Positions 40,561-48,139 of a DNA stretch of 48,139 nucleotides are shown here, piece after piece. Numbering within the stretch: the first letter of the stretch is position 1; each line of letters opens with the position of its first letter. The notes below the pieces were generated by a model. The model was not told the origin of the DNA and did not search any database. It saw only the letters and a program-made list of their open reading frames with translations. The stretch covers positions 1 through 48,139 of the forward strand of contig MHHG01000031.1 of NCBI GenBank assembly GCA_001805965.1. Direction: 5' to 3'. The DNA is from Omnitrophica WOR_2 bacterium RIFOXYA2_FULL_38_17 (lineage in GTDB: Bacteria; Omnitrophota; Gorgyraeia; Zapsychrales; Zapsychraceae). Position numbers and translations under genes: made by a program.

Positions 40561-40594
40561 AATTCGGGTTACGGTATGTGTCGCCGGATTCCCT
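40549..40594. repeat. GACAC-family palindrome, copy R5
   Basis: The half AATTCGGGTTACGGTATGTG followed by TCGCCGG aligns with the right halves of R1 and R2. CACCTAC on the left pairs with GTATGTG imperfectly (6 of 7). Confidence 0.5.
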
Positions 40595-40661
40595 ACCTCC
40601 TGTACTCATAATTACAGTTTTAATATGTTCGCATAATTATTCCAGACGTGATTTTAATTCA

Positions 40662-41423
40662 CTACTTGACTATAAAACCTATTGGATTCTTCTTAATTGC
40701 TTCTATCGCCGGTCTTATATCATAAGCTATTAATAACCCCGAATTACTAATAGCCTTTAAACCAGTATCAATTGCACCATTAAAGACATAATTTTGTTCA
40801 TTTTTATAACCAGATATAACTCCAACTATCCTTCTTTTTTTCCCATCATTATAATCTATTGCCACAACTGGCCCCCCAGAAAATCCTTTGTTATTATAAG
40901 CATCTATAAACATCATATTTGATTTGGGATACATTCCCGAAAGAATTCCCCCCTTCACAAAAGGTAATGGAAATCTATTATTCATATCTCCAAAGTCCAT
41001 ATTAAAACCCCAGGGGTACCCTAAAATACATATTTCTTGGGAAAGAGCTATCCCCTGTAGTCCATAGACAACTTCATAAACATGCGATAATTGCAAATCA
41101 ACAGCCAATACAGCAACATCATAATTAGGTTCTTGAATTTCTATTACTTTGACTTCAATCTCCATCCACTTTTTATCATAAAATATCATTAACTTATCTT
41201 TGTTTTTAATCTTCTTAACAAGATGCTTAGCAGTCACTAAATACTGCCGATCATCAACTTCTATTGTAAATGCCGTCCCTTGACTATTATTAAACTTAAC
41301 CATCAATACCCGTTGCAATACATTACTAGTCGCGATAATGTCTGCATAAATCCCATCTGCTTTAAATATAACAATAGCTAAAAATATGAGACATAAGCTA
41401 ATTCGCCGACTATTCTTCAACAT
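40662..41423 (-). CDS. Exported trypsin-like serine protease
   Basis: A signal peptide (ISLCLIFLAIVIFKADGIYA, cut near residue 28) leads a 225-residue trypsin/HtrA-like domain. The catalytic His is in YLVTAKHLVKK, the Asp in PNYDVAVLAVDL and the Ser in KGFSGGPVVAID. No PDZ domain follows, so it is shorter than DegP. Trypsin-like domains occur as effectors in several defence systems, usually without a signal peptide; export argues for an envelope role instead. It stands alone between the palindromes R5 and R6. Confidence 0.75.
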   Translation of the reverse strand: MLKNSRRISLCLIFLAIVIFKADGIYADIIATSNVLQRVLMVKFNNSQGTAFTIEVDDRQYLVTAKHLVKKIKNKDKLMIFYDKKWMEIEVKVIEIQEPNYDVAVLAVDLQLSHVYEVVYGLQGIALSQEICILGYPWGFNMDFGDMNNRFPLPFVKGGILSGMYPKSNMMFIDAYNNKGFSGGPVVAIDYNDGKKRRIVGVISGYKNEQNYVFNGAIDTGLKAISNSGLLIAYDIRPAIEAIKKNPIGFIVK

Positions 41424-41554
41424 AATTCCCCCGATCTAAACAAACAACCGTTTATTTGTTTTTGAAAGTTAAAGTCTCTACACCAAATCAGTTTTCAAAT
41501 AAAGCATCATTGAAAAGAATAGTGGTCAGCGCTCTCTATCATTTTATTAATCTG

Positions 41555-41601
41555 CAGACACACACCATAACCTTAATGAATTTTAAGTTACTATGTGTGC
41601 C
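41555..41601. repeat. Imperfect palindrome of the interspersed GACAC family (copy R6)
   Basis: CAGACACACACCATAAC at the left and GTTACTATGTGTGCC at the right pair partially around CTTAATGAATTTTAA. It lies seven bases past the stop of the DUF2075 gene and may help end its transcript. Confidence 0.55.
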
Positions 41602-41607
41602 TTTTCT

Positions 41608-44001
41608 CTATTTAATAACACCCATAAATTCACCAACAACCATAAACTCCCCTTCATCAGGATTTTTTATGATAATTGGTTCGTATTTATCGTTTAACGG
41701 CAAAAGTTGAATTTCTTCGTGTTCCCATGCATCCTTATCAGAATATTTCTTTTTACTAAAATATTTTTTGATTGTATATTGTCCGCCAGTTTCAGGATCA
41801 TTTATAGAATTATGTTTAACCAAAACAGTTTTATTCTGCCGGCTTCCGACAACATTTGCACGAAACACACAATAATCTCCATCATGTATTTTAGGTTGCA
41901 TTGAATGGCCAACCGCTCTGACAATAAACATATTTCGATTTAAGGCTCCAACTCCTTCAACTTTGATCCATCCTTGTTGCTCTACCAACCGTCCTTCCCC
42001 AAACTGCCCACAAGCCGCTTCCAAGGAATAAAAAGGCAAATATTCATCAAACTTAAGTTCCTCAGAAATAAATTCCTCTATACAAATTTTACTTTCTTCT
42101 TTTAGCGAAACGATATCTGAAAACATTAGTTTTAAATTGTTTCCTTCTGATATTTTCAGTCTTTCCTTGAAATATTCTTCAACTTGCTTATCACAAAAAT
42201 AAACGTAACAACCTTTCATGCCTCTTGTCATCAAAGTTTTATATATATTTCTTATTAATGCACTTAATTGTTGCAGATCATCCTTTAATCCTTTTTTTCC
42301 TGCACTATCTTTATAACTTTTCCAGTCAGCAAAATAAGACTTATCATTACTATTAAAACGCAAATCATTACCGATAATAACGCCGACATAATCAAATTCC
42401 AAGCCCTGTGATGTATGAATACAACCGACTTGATCAACCCCTTCTTTTTCAATCGCCCAACTTGTCCGCATAGAGCGTGAATTCCATGGCATTGAAAAAT
42501 CATGCTCAGGGATACAGACATCATTGACCTGCGCTTTATTGTTTCCATCTTTTTCACTTGTCCATTCCCATGCATAACCAGCTAATATTCTTGCATTAAA
42601 ACCAGCACTGTTCTTTTGCTTAATTTTTGAATGCAGCTCTTGAGGCGTTTGGCATATTTTAAAATCAAACTCTTGATGATTCCATCCGTCATAATTTGCT
42701 GTTTGCTTAATATGCAAAACATCATCCAGCCAATTTATGTATCCTTCTGCGCCTGCACATCTAAACTGCGCTGTTAACTCGATCTCTTCTATATTCTTAG
42801 TGTATTTGACCGCAACACGCTTTAACTCGTCGACTGTTCCGATATCTTCAGGCCTTATCCTTTGATTGTCATCAATGAAGAATATACTAACAAAAGAAGC
42901 ATTAATTATATCTTCTACCTGATTATCTCCTTTATATTGATATGCGCTTCCATTTTTTAAACGATGCGCCTCATCTATAATTAATACATCATAAATATGT
43001 TTTTCCTCTTCATGAAAACTTGAAGACCCTTTAAATAATGGTTTGATCCTAGAGCTTCTATTTTCTTTTGCTAAACTTTTGACCATCACATCACGAAAAG
43101 AAGCATTGGGCGCAACAAAAGCAACATTCTTCTCAGCGCTTAAAATTCCCCCTAAGACATTCATCGAAATAACAGATTTTCCTGTGCCGGGGCCACCTTT
43201 AATTATTAATACAGATTTCTCAGTCGCATTCAATGCCATATCTACGGCTTTCTCATAAGCGACTTTTTGCTCATCAATTAAAATGAACTCTTTGTTTCCT
43301 TTAAACATTCTGCAGACATGATCAATTAACTTTCGACTAGGACGAATTCTTCCTGATTCAATTTCATATAGAATATCTTCGCCCTGCCCTTTTCCAACAT
43401 GCCTTTTTATGAACTCCGCCAATTTTTGAGTATCATGTTTAAAAAAAAGAGGCGTATCTTCGACTATTTCGCGATACACCTTATCTTTTAAAGGTTCAGG
43501 ATTGTTTTCTATGTAATTATGCAGACAAGCGCATGAAAAAGGCAGCAATTGACCTTTATAAACATTCTCATTAAAATCCTTCAAAAACATTTTATAAGAA
43601 TACGCCTGGTAAGATGGGTGGGTAGTTTCTCTCTCAGGATTACCTGCTAAAAAGGTAGTGACAATCGAATCTTTATTAGTGCTTGCAGCTTTTTCCCACT
43701 GCTTCAACTCAACTATAATAAAATTACTATTTAGATCATCATCTTTTCCTGAGACTATAAAATCGATACGCTTAAATGTTGAAGGGATAACATACTCAAT
43801 CAGCACACCGCAATCATCTGGAAGCTCTGCCTCCCTAACAACTCTTTCCATGTACCCAAGGGAATGCCTCCAAGAAGCACCCTCTGTCTTCAATATACTA
43901 CGGCCGAGATTTCTAAGGCACGCATTTTCTATCTCTTCATCTATTCTATTTGCAAAAACATCGTCTACAAATTTCTTAATTGAACTTTTATAAATTATCA
44001 T
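41608..44001 (-). CDS. Nuclease - DUF2075 helicase - LexA/S24-like peptidase fusion
   Basis: The 797-residue protein has three parts. Residues ~1-200 carry a nuclease-like core (RIDFIVSGKDD...FIIVELKQWEK). Residues ~240-610 are a DUF2075 superfamily 1 helicase: LIIKGGPGTGKSVISM, DVLIIDEAHRLKNG, FFIDDNQRIRPED and CIHTSQGLEFDYVGVI. The C-terminal ~110 residues form an S24/LexA fold with the catalytic Ser in VRAVGHSMQPKIHDGDY and a candidate Lys in YTIKKYF. The three-part order suggests a DNA-damage or DNA-end responsive enzyme with self-cleavage or a sensing domain. No partner gene is coupled to it. Confidence 0.78.
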   Translation of the reverse strand: MIIYKSSIKKFVDDVFANRIDEEIENACLRNLGRSILKTEGASWRHSLGYMERVVREAELPDDCGVLIEYVIPSTFKRIDFIVSGKDDDLNSNFIIVELKQWEKAASTNKDSIVTTFLAGNPERETTHPSYQAYSYKMFLKDFNENVYKGQLLPFSCACLHNYIENNPEPLKDKVYREIVEDTPLFFKHDTQKLAEFIKRHVGKGQGEDILYEIESGRIRPSRKLIDHVCRMFKGNKEFILIDEQKVAYEKAVDMALNATEKSVLIIKGGPGTGKSVISMNVLGGILSAEKNVAFVAPNASFRDVMVKSLAKENRSSRIKPLFKGSSSFHEEEKHIYDVLIIDEAHRLKNGSAYQYKGDNQVEDIINASFVSIFFIDDNQRIRPEDIGTVDELKRVAVKYTKNIEEIELTAQFRCAGAEGYINWLDDVLHIKQTANYDGWNHQEFDFKICQTPQELHSKIKQKNSAGFNARILAGYAWEWTSEKDGNNKAQVNDVCIPEHDFSMPWNSRSMRTSWAIEKEGVDQVGCIHTSQGLEFDYVGVIIGNDLRFNSNDKSYFADWKSYKDSAGKKGLKDDLQQLSALIRNIYKTLMTRGMKGCYVYFCDKQVEEYFKERLKISEGNNLKLMFSDIVSLKEESKICIEEFISEELKFDEYLPFYSLEAACGQFGEGRLVEQQGWIKVEGVGALNRNMFIVRAVGHSMQPKIHDGDYCVFRANVVGSRQNKTVLVKHNSINDPETGGQYTIKKYFSKKKYSDKDAWEHEEIQLLPLNDKYEPIIIKNPDEGEFMVVGEFMGVIK

Positions 44002-44386
44002 GAGTGGGCATAAATTATTAATGTAAAATTAGTATAATATTGTATTAGTTACCATTCTATCTTTCAGCCCCTTCCTAGTCAAACAAATAAGATTTTGAAC
44101 CGGCATATAATTAATATTAATATATATTAGGCACTAAGATCATACCGTGTCAATAGGCTGAGATCGCTTTAAACTGACATTTTGTAAGATACCTCGTATT
44201 TTTCTCTATATTTGTAAAATGAACCTGGGGGAAAGGCAGAATCATCAGGGATATCCCTATATATCGGGTATGAATACACAAGGAGTAGGAGTATAGTTGC
44301 GGATTTTTTGAAAATCACAGGAAAGCTTAAATATGCTCAAATTTGCTGGTTAAAACACACAAATAACAATAAAAATGTTTCTATAA
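44002..44386. other. Non-coding gap, no gene seen
   Basis: AT-rich, with no frame of note on either strand. The part next to 44001 should hold the promoter of the DUF2075 fusion (AT-rich boxes such as TATTATACTAAT on the minus strand), but no confident -35/-10 pair is visible. A small dyad, ATATCCCTATATATCGGGTAT near 44251-44270, is the only other structure. Confidence 0.4.
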
Positions 44387-44758
44387 TTATTTTTTCCCTT
44401 CATAAAATGTATATTTATGCATCTTACCCTTTGCAAGATTTACTGGATATTTCTTTTTATTCTTAATCATCTTTCTTGAAATTGCAGCACTTAAATCAAT
44501 ATCTAAGACATTACAAAGATTTAATAAATAGACAGCAATATCAGCCACTTCATCTTCAAGTTCCAGTCTTTGCTTTTTATTTAATTTAAATGACTGTTCT
44601 TCAGTTATCCATTGAAAGATCTCCATAAGCTCAGCAGCTTCTATAGCAATGGACATGCTAAGGTTCTTGGGCGAATGATATTGTTCCCAATCCCTGTCTT
44701 TAACAAATTTCTTTATTTTATTTTTTATACTTTGGACTAGAATGTTTTTATCAGGCAT
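44387..44758 (-). CDS. MazG-like nucleotide pyrophosphohydrolase
   Basis: The 123-residue all-alpha NTP-PPase has the E-x-x-E...E-x-x-D metal site: SIAIEAAELMEIFQWI and LEDEVADIAVYLLNLCN, with the common DRDWEQYHSPKNLSMS start. This is the single-domain dCTPase/RS21-C6 type, hydrolysing a (d)NTP to NMP and pyrophosphate. Its usual role is nucleotide-pool cleaning, and similar enzymes can starve phages of dNTPs. It lies alone just after the restriction-modification pair, so a link is possible but not shown. Confidence 0.82.
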   Translation of the reverse strand: MPDKNILVQSIKNKIKKFVKDRDWEQYHSPKNLSMSIAIEAAELMEIFQWITEEQSFKLNKKQRLELEDEVADIAVYLLNLCNVLDIDLSAAISRKMIKNKKKYPVNLAKGKMHKYTFYEGKK

Positions 44759-44842
44759 AAGAACCTTTCTTTTTAGGTTTTTATTTGCTGTAGGTAAGCT
44801 ACCAAGATAAAACTAATGAGAGAATTTTTAAGATAAGATAAA

Positions 44843-45994
44843 TCATCTAACTTGCAGATCTAAGTCTGTAGTTTTGTTGTACCTCGAATACTTTATACCA
44901 TTAGGAATTTCTTCTTTTATTTTTCCTGAATGAAAAGCCATAATTGTTTTTCCTGCGACAAAACCCATTTCAACAGGAACAGCATTTCCTATTTGTCGAT
45001 ACTGTTCAATAACCGCACCTGAAAATTTCCAATCTTTAGGAAATTGTTGTATCACTTTGTATTCCTGAACGCTCAATGGTCTTAATTTTGATGGATGACA
45101 TAAATCTGTTGCCGGCATATTAGGCCGAGTAACTAATGTCGGGGCTGGCTTCTGCCATGACAATCTTCTATAAAATCCCGTTTTTCCCCCACCAAGATGA
45201 TATGATTTCCCCATAGCTGCTTCCTGAATTTCTTCAGGTAAATTTCTCCAATTTTGACCCGCCTTTAACATTTTATAATACTTAAGGCGATTCTCACTAA
45301 ATTTAACAAACTCATGCTTTTCACCATTTAATCTACTGAATGCATCCTTTATTGAAACCCACTTAAGTCCAGTCACAGAACCATCTTCCGAATGAGTTGG
45401 TTGAGGCAATGGTATTCGCTTTTTACCTCTATTGCCAAAAAATATCATTCTCTCTCTACGCTGCGGAATACCATAATTCGCACTATCAAACAAAGCAAAG
45501 CTAATCGTATAACCTGCGTTTTCAAAACTATCAATCAAGTACTTTATAGCACTACTTGGCATCTGATCACAATGATTTGGTTTATCCCCATTTTCTGGCG
45601 GCGAAATTGCAGCTGATAATAAACCTCGAACATTCTCCATTATAAAATATTTTGGTCTTATCTCTGTCACCTTCCTCAGAAATTCCAAAATACAATTACC
45701 TCTAACATCCTGCAAAGATTTTCTTGTGCCTGCAGTACTAAATGCTTGACAAGGTGGCCCCCCACATATTAAAAATACTTCAGATTTCTTTAGTCCTGCA
45801 GCTTTTAGAATTTCTTCTGAAGTTAAATCTTCAATTTTAGATTCAATAACAGGAATATTCGGACGATTTTTTCTGATTGTTTCGCAGCAATATTTATCGT
45901 TATCCACACAAACGCGGACATCAATACCACTCTTCTCTATACCTAAATCTAATCCCAATCCACCTGAAAATAAAGATATTGCATTATACGCCAT
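44843..45994 (-). CDS. DNA (cytosine-5) methyltransferase of a type II restriction-modification pair
   Basis: All main C5 methyltransferase motifs are in order in 383 residues: motif I SLFSGGLGLDLGIEKSG, motif IV ICGGPPCQAFSTAGTR with the catalytic Cys, motif VI FIMENVRGLLSA, motif VIII NYGIPQRRERMIFFG and motif X YRQIGNAVPVEMG. The target-recognition region lies around residues 200-300, and its specificity cannot be read. It shares a TAATG stop-start overlap with the endonuclease gene upstream, so host protection is produced with, and after, the nuclease. Confidence 0.93.
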   Translation of the reverse strand: MAYNAISLFSGGLGLDLGIEKSGIDVRVCVDNDKYCCETIRKNRPNIPVIESKIEDLTSEEILKAAGLKKSEVFLICGGPPCQAFSTAGTRKSLQDVRGNCILEFLRKVTEIRPKYFIMENVRGLLSAAISPPENGDKPNHCDQMPSSAIKYLIDSFENAGYTISFALFDSANYGIPQRRERMIFFGNRGKKRIPLPQPTHSEDGSVTGLKWVSIKDAFSRLNGEKHEFVKFSENRLKYYKMLKAGQNWRNLPEEIQEAAMGKSYHLGGGKTGFYRRLSWQKPAPTLVTRPNMPATDLCHPSKLRPLSVQEYKVIQQFPKDWKFSGAVIEQYRQIGNAVPVEMGFVAGKTIMAFHSGKIKEEIPNGIKYSRYNKTTDLDLQVR

Positions 45995-47091
45995 TACAAA
46001 TACTCCTCAAGTACTGCGTTCAAATCCTTGTTAGAAAACTTATCATTCCATTGATTCGTAAAATCTTTAATCTTAGTTTCAATAAGCACAATAAAACTTG
46101 TCTTTAGCTCTTTTTTTGTAGAATCATCAATAATTTTAATCACTTTCTTATGATAATCTTTTGTTTCAGAAATAAAATCCCACAACTCTCTGCCAATTTT
46201 TGATTTAGTTCCAACATCTTTCAAATTTCCTAGAATTTGAGCAGATATTCTATTCTTCCTTCCATATGTCATACCTAACCAACCTAAATGCCCATTTTTC
46301 TCAACAGCCTCGATAACTTTATTTAAACTCTCAATCATATCAACGTTCATTGTATTTGGCCCACTTTTAATTTGAAAACAATGAATCTTGCCATCTCTCT
46401 TCTTTACTAAATCTGGTTCTCTACCTTTAATTCCAATCTTAATACCTTCTAATTCACAACCACTAAACATTAACATTCTTTCAACCATGTTCCCCCAGGA
46501 AGTAACAACCGATCGGGTAATAGACTGATATAAATTAAACCTAATAATTTCTTCTGGTGATTTCAACGCCAAAGCTCTTGCTAGCAAAGGATTGATATCT
46601 AAATTATCAAATTCCATTTTATTAAGAGTTTGAACTTGACGTCTTATAAACTGTTTAGCTAAAAAATCAATCCATGTTTCAGTAACAGGAAGTCCTTTAA
46701 CAATCTCATTTTTAACAACCATAAGACCCGAAATCTTTCTATCATCTAAAAGCCGTCTTCCTTTTCTATTTATAATCTTAAGAAATTCAAGCGACTCTGC
46801 ATTAAGAAATTCCTGAAGATCATCAAAATATCCTGCAACTGCACCAGCTACAACTTCACCGATTCCGTCAGCTGAACAGCTTAATTCATGTATGAGCTTT
46901 CTTTCATATTGTTGTAATAACTCTTTTCTCATATAATCATCTGCGCCTTTATCTTTTGTCTTATTTTGCAACTGATTTAAACACAAGGTCAAATCAAGAT
47001 ACCACTCAAGCTCTTTTCGTTGATACAACAACCCCTGCAAAAATTGATTTTTCCAAAATTTTATTCGATTTCTAGTTAATGACTGTACCAT
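45994..47091 (-). CDS. Type II restriction endonuclease (PmeII/TdeIII-like)
   Basis: About 365 residues. The nuclease core appears as GNMVERMLMFSGCELEGIKI followed by GREPDLVKKRDGKIHCFQIKS, a P-D-x(n)-Q-x-K variant, and then GPNTMNVDMIESLNKVI. GHLGWLGMTYGRKNRISAQ resembles the PmeII/MjaII-type families; that subfamily call is tentative. GGGGAGGTG lies seven bases before the ATG at 47091 (MVQSLTRNRI), which I prefer over 47109. A TATAAT box on the minus strand (47162-47167) could be its -10. The adjacent C5 methyltransferase supports the role. Confidence 0.78.
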   Translation of the reverse strand: MVQSLTRNRIKFWKNQFLQGLLYQRKELEWYLDLTLCLNQLQNKTKDKGADDYMRKELLQQYERKLIHELSCSADGIGEVVAGAVAGYFDDLQEFLNAESLEFLKIINRKGRRLLDDRKISGLMVVKNEIVKGLPVTETWIDFLAKQFIRRQVQTLNKMEFDNLDINPLLARALALKSPEEIIRFNLYQSITRSVVTSWGNMVERMLMFSGCELEGIKIGIKGREPDLVKKRDGKIHCFQIKSGPNTMNVDMIESLNKVIEAVEKNGHLGWLGMTYGRKNRISAQILGNLKDVGTKSKIGRELWDFISETKDYHKKVIKIIDDSTKKELKTSFIVLIETKIKDFTNQWNDKFSNKDLNAVLEEYL

Positions 47092-47273
47092 TGTAACACA
47101 CCTCCCCATGATATAAGTTAATATTTTGGGGAGAAACTGCAGGGGAAATCGATAAGATTAAATTATACTACACCAACATAAAAAGCAATACAAGGTGTTT
47201 TTCTTGAACCTTTTTCCTATATGCAGATTCAAAATTTTTTGAGCAGTTTAGAGACTTGCTCAGGTCTTAACAA

Positions 47274-47795
47274 TCAAATATTTGAAAAAACGTAAACATT
47301 ATGATTATCATTATCAACACTATAATAATCTCCCATAAACAACTCATGAGCAAATTTTCCATAATCAAAGTAGTAAGATAATCTTTCTGGGATATCCATG
47401 ATCTCATCTGCTAAGTTTTCAGCAAATGCTTCCTCTGAATCCCACTCGCCTTGATATGATTCTTCAAACCCTTCTTCTGTTGCATAATCAACACCAACAT
47501 TGTTAGCATATGCGGCATAAGCTGCGCCATGCTCGGCTATCAAGCGCGCATATTCAGCCACATCCTCTATGCTTTCATATTCATTGATAGAAAGACCTTC
47601 AAACCCTTCATAATCATGAATAGCCCATTCTTCAGCAAACGGCTCTGGGCTGTTTTTTAACATCTCTTGAATTTCTTCTTGGATAGCATCAGCATTCTGC
47701 TCTGCATCGATCCATTTACCGTGTAGCCTTCCGTTATTGTAAGCGGCTAAACAAGCTACATAAATTTTAGGTGTTGTTGTAATTGTGTTTGTCAT
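47274..47795 (-). CDS. ardA: ArdA antirestriction protein
   Basis: The 173-residue, very acidic protein starts with KIYVACLAAYNNGRLHGKWI and continues with EWAIHDYEGFEGLSINEYES, EGFEESYQGEWDSEEAFAEN and a FDYGKFAHELFMGDYY ending, all standard for ArdA. ArdA mimics about 42 bp of bent B-DNA and blocks type I restriction enzymes when conjugative DNA enters a new cell. GAAAGGAG precedes the ATG. Upstream is a long inverted repeat (47805-47957) in the position of single-strand promoters known before antirestriction genes in plasmid leading regions. Confidence 0.92.
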   Translation of the reverse strand: MTNTITTTPKIYVACLAAYNNGRLHGKWIDAEQNADAIQEEIQEMLKNSPEPFAEEWAIHDYEGFEGLSINEYESIEDVAEYARLIAEHGAAYAAYANNVGVDYATEEGFEESYQGEWDSEEAFAENLADEIMDIPERLSYYFDYGKFAHELFMGDYYSVDNDNHNVYVFSNI

Positions 47796-47804
47796 GATTG
47801 ACTC

Positions 47805-47957
47805 CTTTCGATTCTTTTTGATTCAAAAGACCACCGTGAGTCAAGGGCTTCAGAGCATAAGCGGATGCGTGAAAGGATGCGCGCCAGCCATCCCAATGAA
47901 CCATCCCAGCGTTGCGTCCCTTGAGTAGGTGGTAGAATCAAAAAAACCGAATCGAAG
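47805..47957. promoter_or_regulatory. Long imperfect inverted repeat upstream of ardA, candidate single-strand promoter
   Basis: The left arm (47805-47847) and right arm (47918-47957) pair in four blocks: TTCGATTC, TTTTTGATTC, ACCACC and TCAAGGG with their complements, separated by small bulges (about 31 paired bases). The 70-base apical loop contains direct repeats GGATGCG x2 and CCATCCCA x2. It lies ten bases before the ardA start codon region. In single-stranded form it would fold into one long hairpin facing ardA. Confidence 0.65.
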
Positions 47958-48139
47958 AAAGTCTCTCGCTCGCTTTTAAGTGTTGAATCCGCGCAAATAT
48001 TTTTTTGTTTTTAAAATAATTTTGGAGTGGAATTTGGAAGCAGATTTTCCATCTTGTTGCAGGATATTAGCGGATGTTAAAGTTTATTCTGGGTACCAAG
48101 CGGGTACCAAAGCCATTTTTGAGGAATTCTCTAAAAAAC
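47958..48139. other. Right end of the window, no gene seen
   Basis: AT-rich DNA with no convincing open frame. The only recognisable element is the GGGTACC repeat, site D, near 48086-48112. The repeat may mark the right edge of the conjugative element, but no tRNA sequence is visible before the window ends. Confidence 0.5.
48086..48112. repeat. GGGTACC-type island repeat, site D
   Basis: TATTCTGGGTACCAAGCGGG followed by TACCAAA matches site C with two or three changes and site B over its core. Sites C and D lie about 34.6 kb apart and would flank the intact integrase, the transfer genes and the defence cargo. Confidence 0.7.

Noticed and set aside
42285..42575. A 96-codon minus-strand frame within the DUF2075 fusion gene.
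   Set aside because: It overlaps conserved helicase motifs in the main frame and has no independent support.
1..48139. CRISPR arrays and ribosomal RNA genes.
   Set aside because: No regularly spaced direct repeats with unique spacers and no rRNA-like conserved stretches were seen.

Overview
The window is about 48 kb of AT-rich bacterial DNA in which essentially every credible gene lies on the minus strand, so transcription runs from high to low coordinates throughout. A Gram-negative-type envelope is suggested by the VirB-like secretion genes and a lipoprotein. Gene style fits an uncultivated, low-to-medium GC lineage, possibly of the PVC/Omnitrophota type, but the species is not determinable from the sequence and this is a weak guess.

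Left end (1-6.6 kb), probably chromosome plus an old insertion: an arsenic operon (arsR, ArsP-like permease, arsM, thiol-disulfide protein cut by the window edge) with a clear sigma-70 promoter and an inverted-repeat operator. Next come an unknown membrane protein, a methyltransferase, a first nucleotidyltransferase/HEPN (MNT-HEPN) pair, a decayed integrase 3' end, a DUF6933-like gene, a perfect terminator hairpin and the displaced 3' half of a tRNA-fMet/Met gene (6629-6673). The tRNA piece begins exactly at the anticodon loop and marks an island insertion site.

6.7-13.5 kb, first island layer: a Gabija pair (gajA, gajB) followed in the same direction by a SIR2-like protein and a small PD-(D/E)XK-like protein, then a second, closely related MNT-HEPN pair and a second decayed integrase 3' end.

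13.5-28.6 kb, core of an integrative conjugative element: a two-gene nucleotidyltransferase module, an intact tyrosine integrase, two excisionase-like regulators, a reduced type IV secretion cluster (VirD4, VirB10, VirB8, VirB6, VirB5/TrbJ, a glycine-zipper lipoprotein, VirB4 split in two frames, VirB2), a replication-relaxation family protein, a hairpin-rich 550-bp stretch that is the best oriT candidate, a PAS-HTH regulator and a sigma-like protein. No canonical MOB relaxase, VirB9 or VirB11 was recognised.

28.8-47.1 kb, defence cargo: a complete QatABCD operon; a HEPN fragment, a four-pass membrane protein and a DUF6610/TGT-like base-exchange enzyme candidate; a helicase-nuclease with an AbiJ-like HEPN partner; a NERD membrane protein; broken genes; a trypsin-like protease; a nuclease-DUF2075-LexA/S24 fusion; a MazG-like pyrophosphohydrolase; and a type II restriction-modification pair. 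A family of short imperfect palindromes separates many of these genes, and four gene fragments end right at such palindromes.

47.1-48.1 kb: an ArdA antirestriction gene preceded by a long imperfect inverted repeat that could act as a single-stranded promoter during conjugation, then another copy of the GGGTACC repeat also present at 6.45, 6.8 and 13.5 kb.

Together the window reads as serial accretion of elements at one tRNA locus. Each layer carries an integrase (two decayed, one intact) with a nucleotidyltransferase-type addiction module just beyond its 3' end, and each module has its own tandem palindromic operators.
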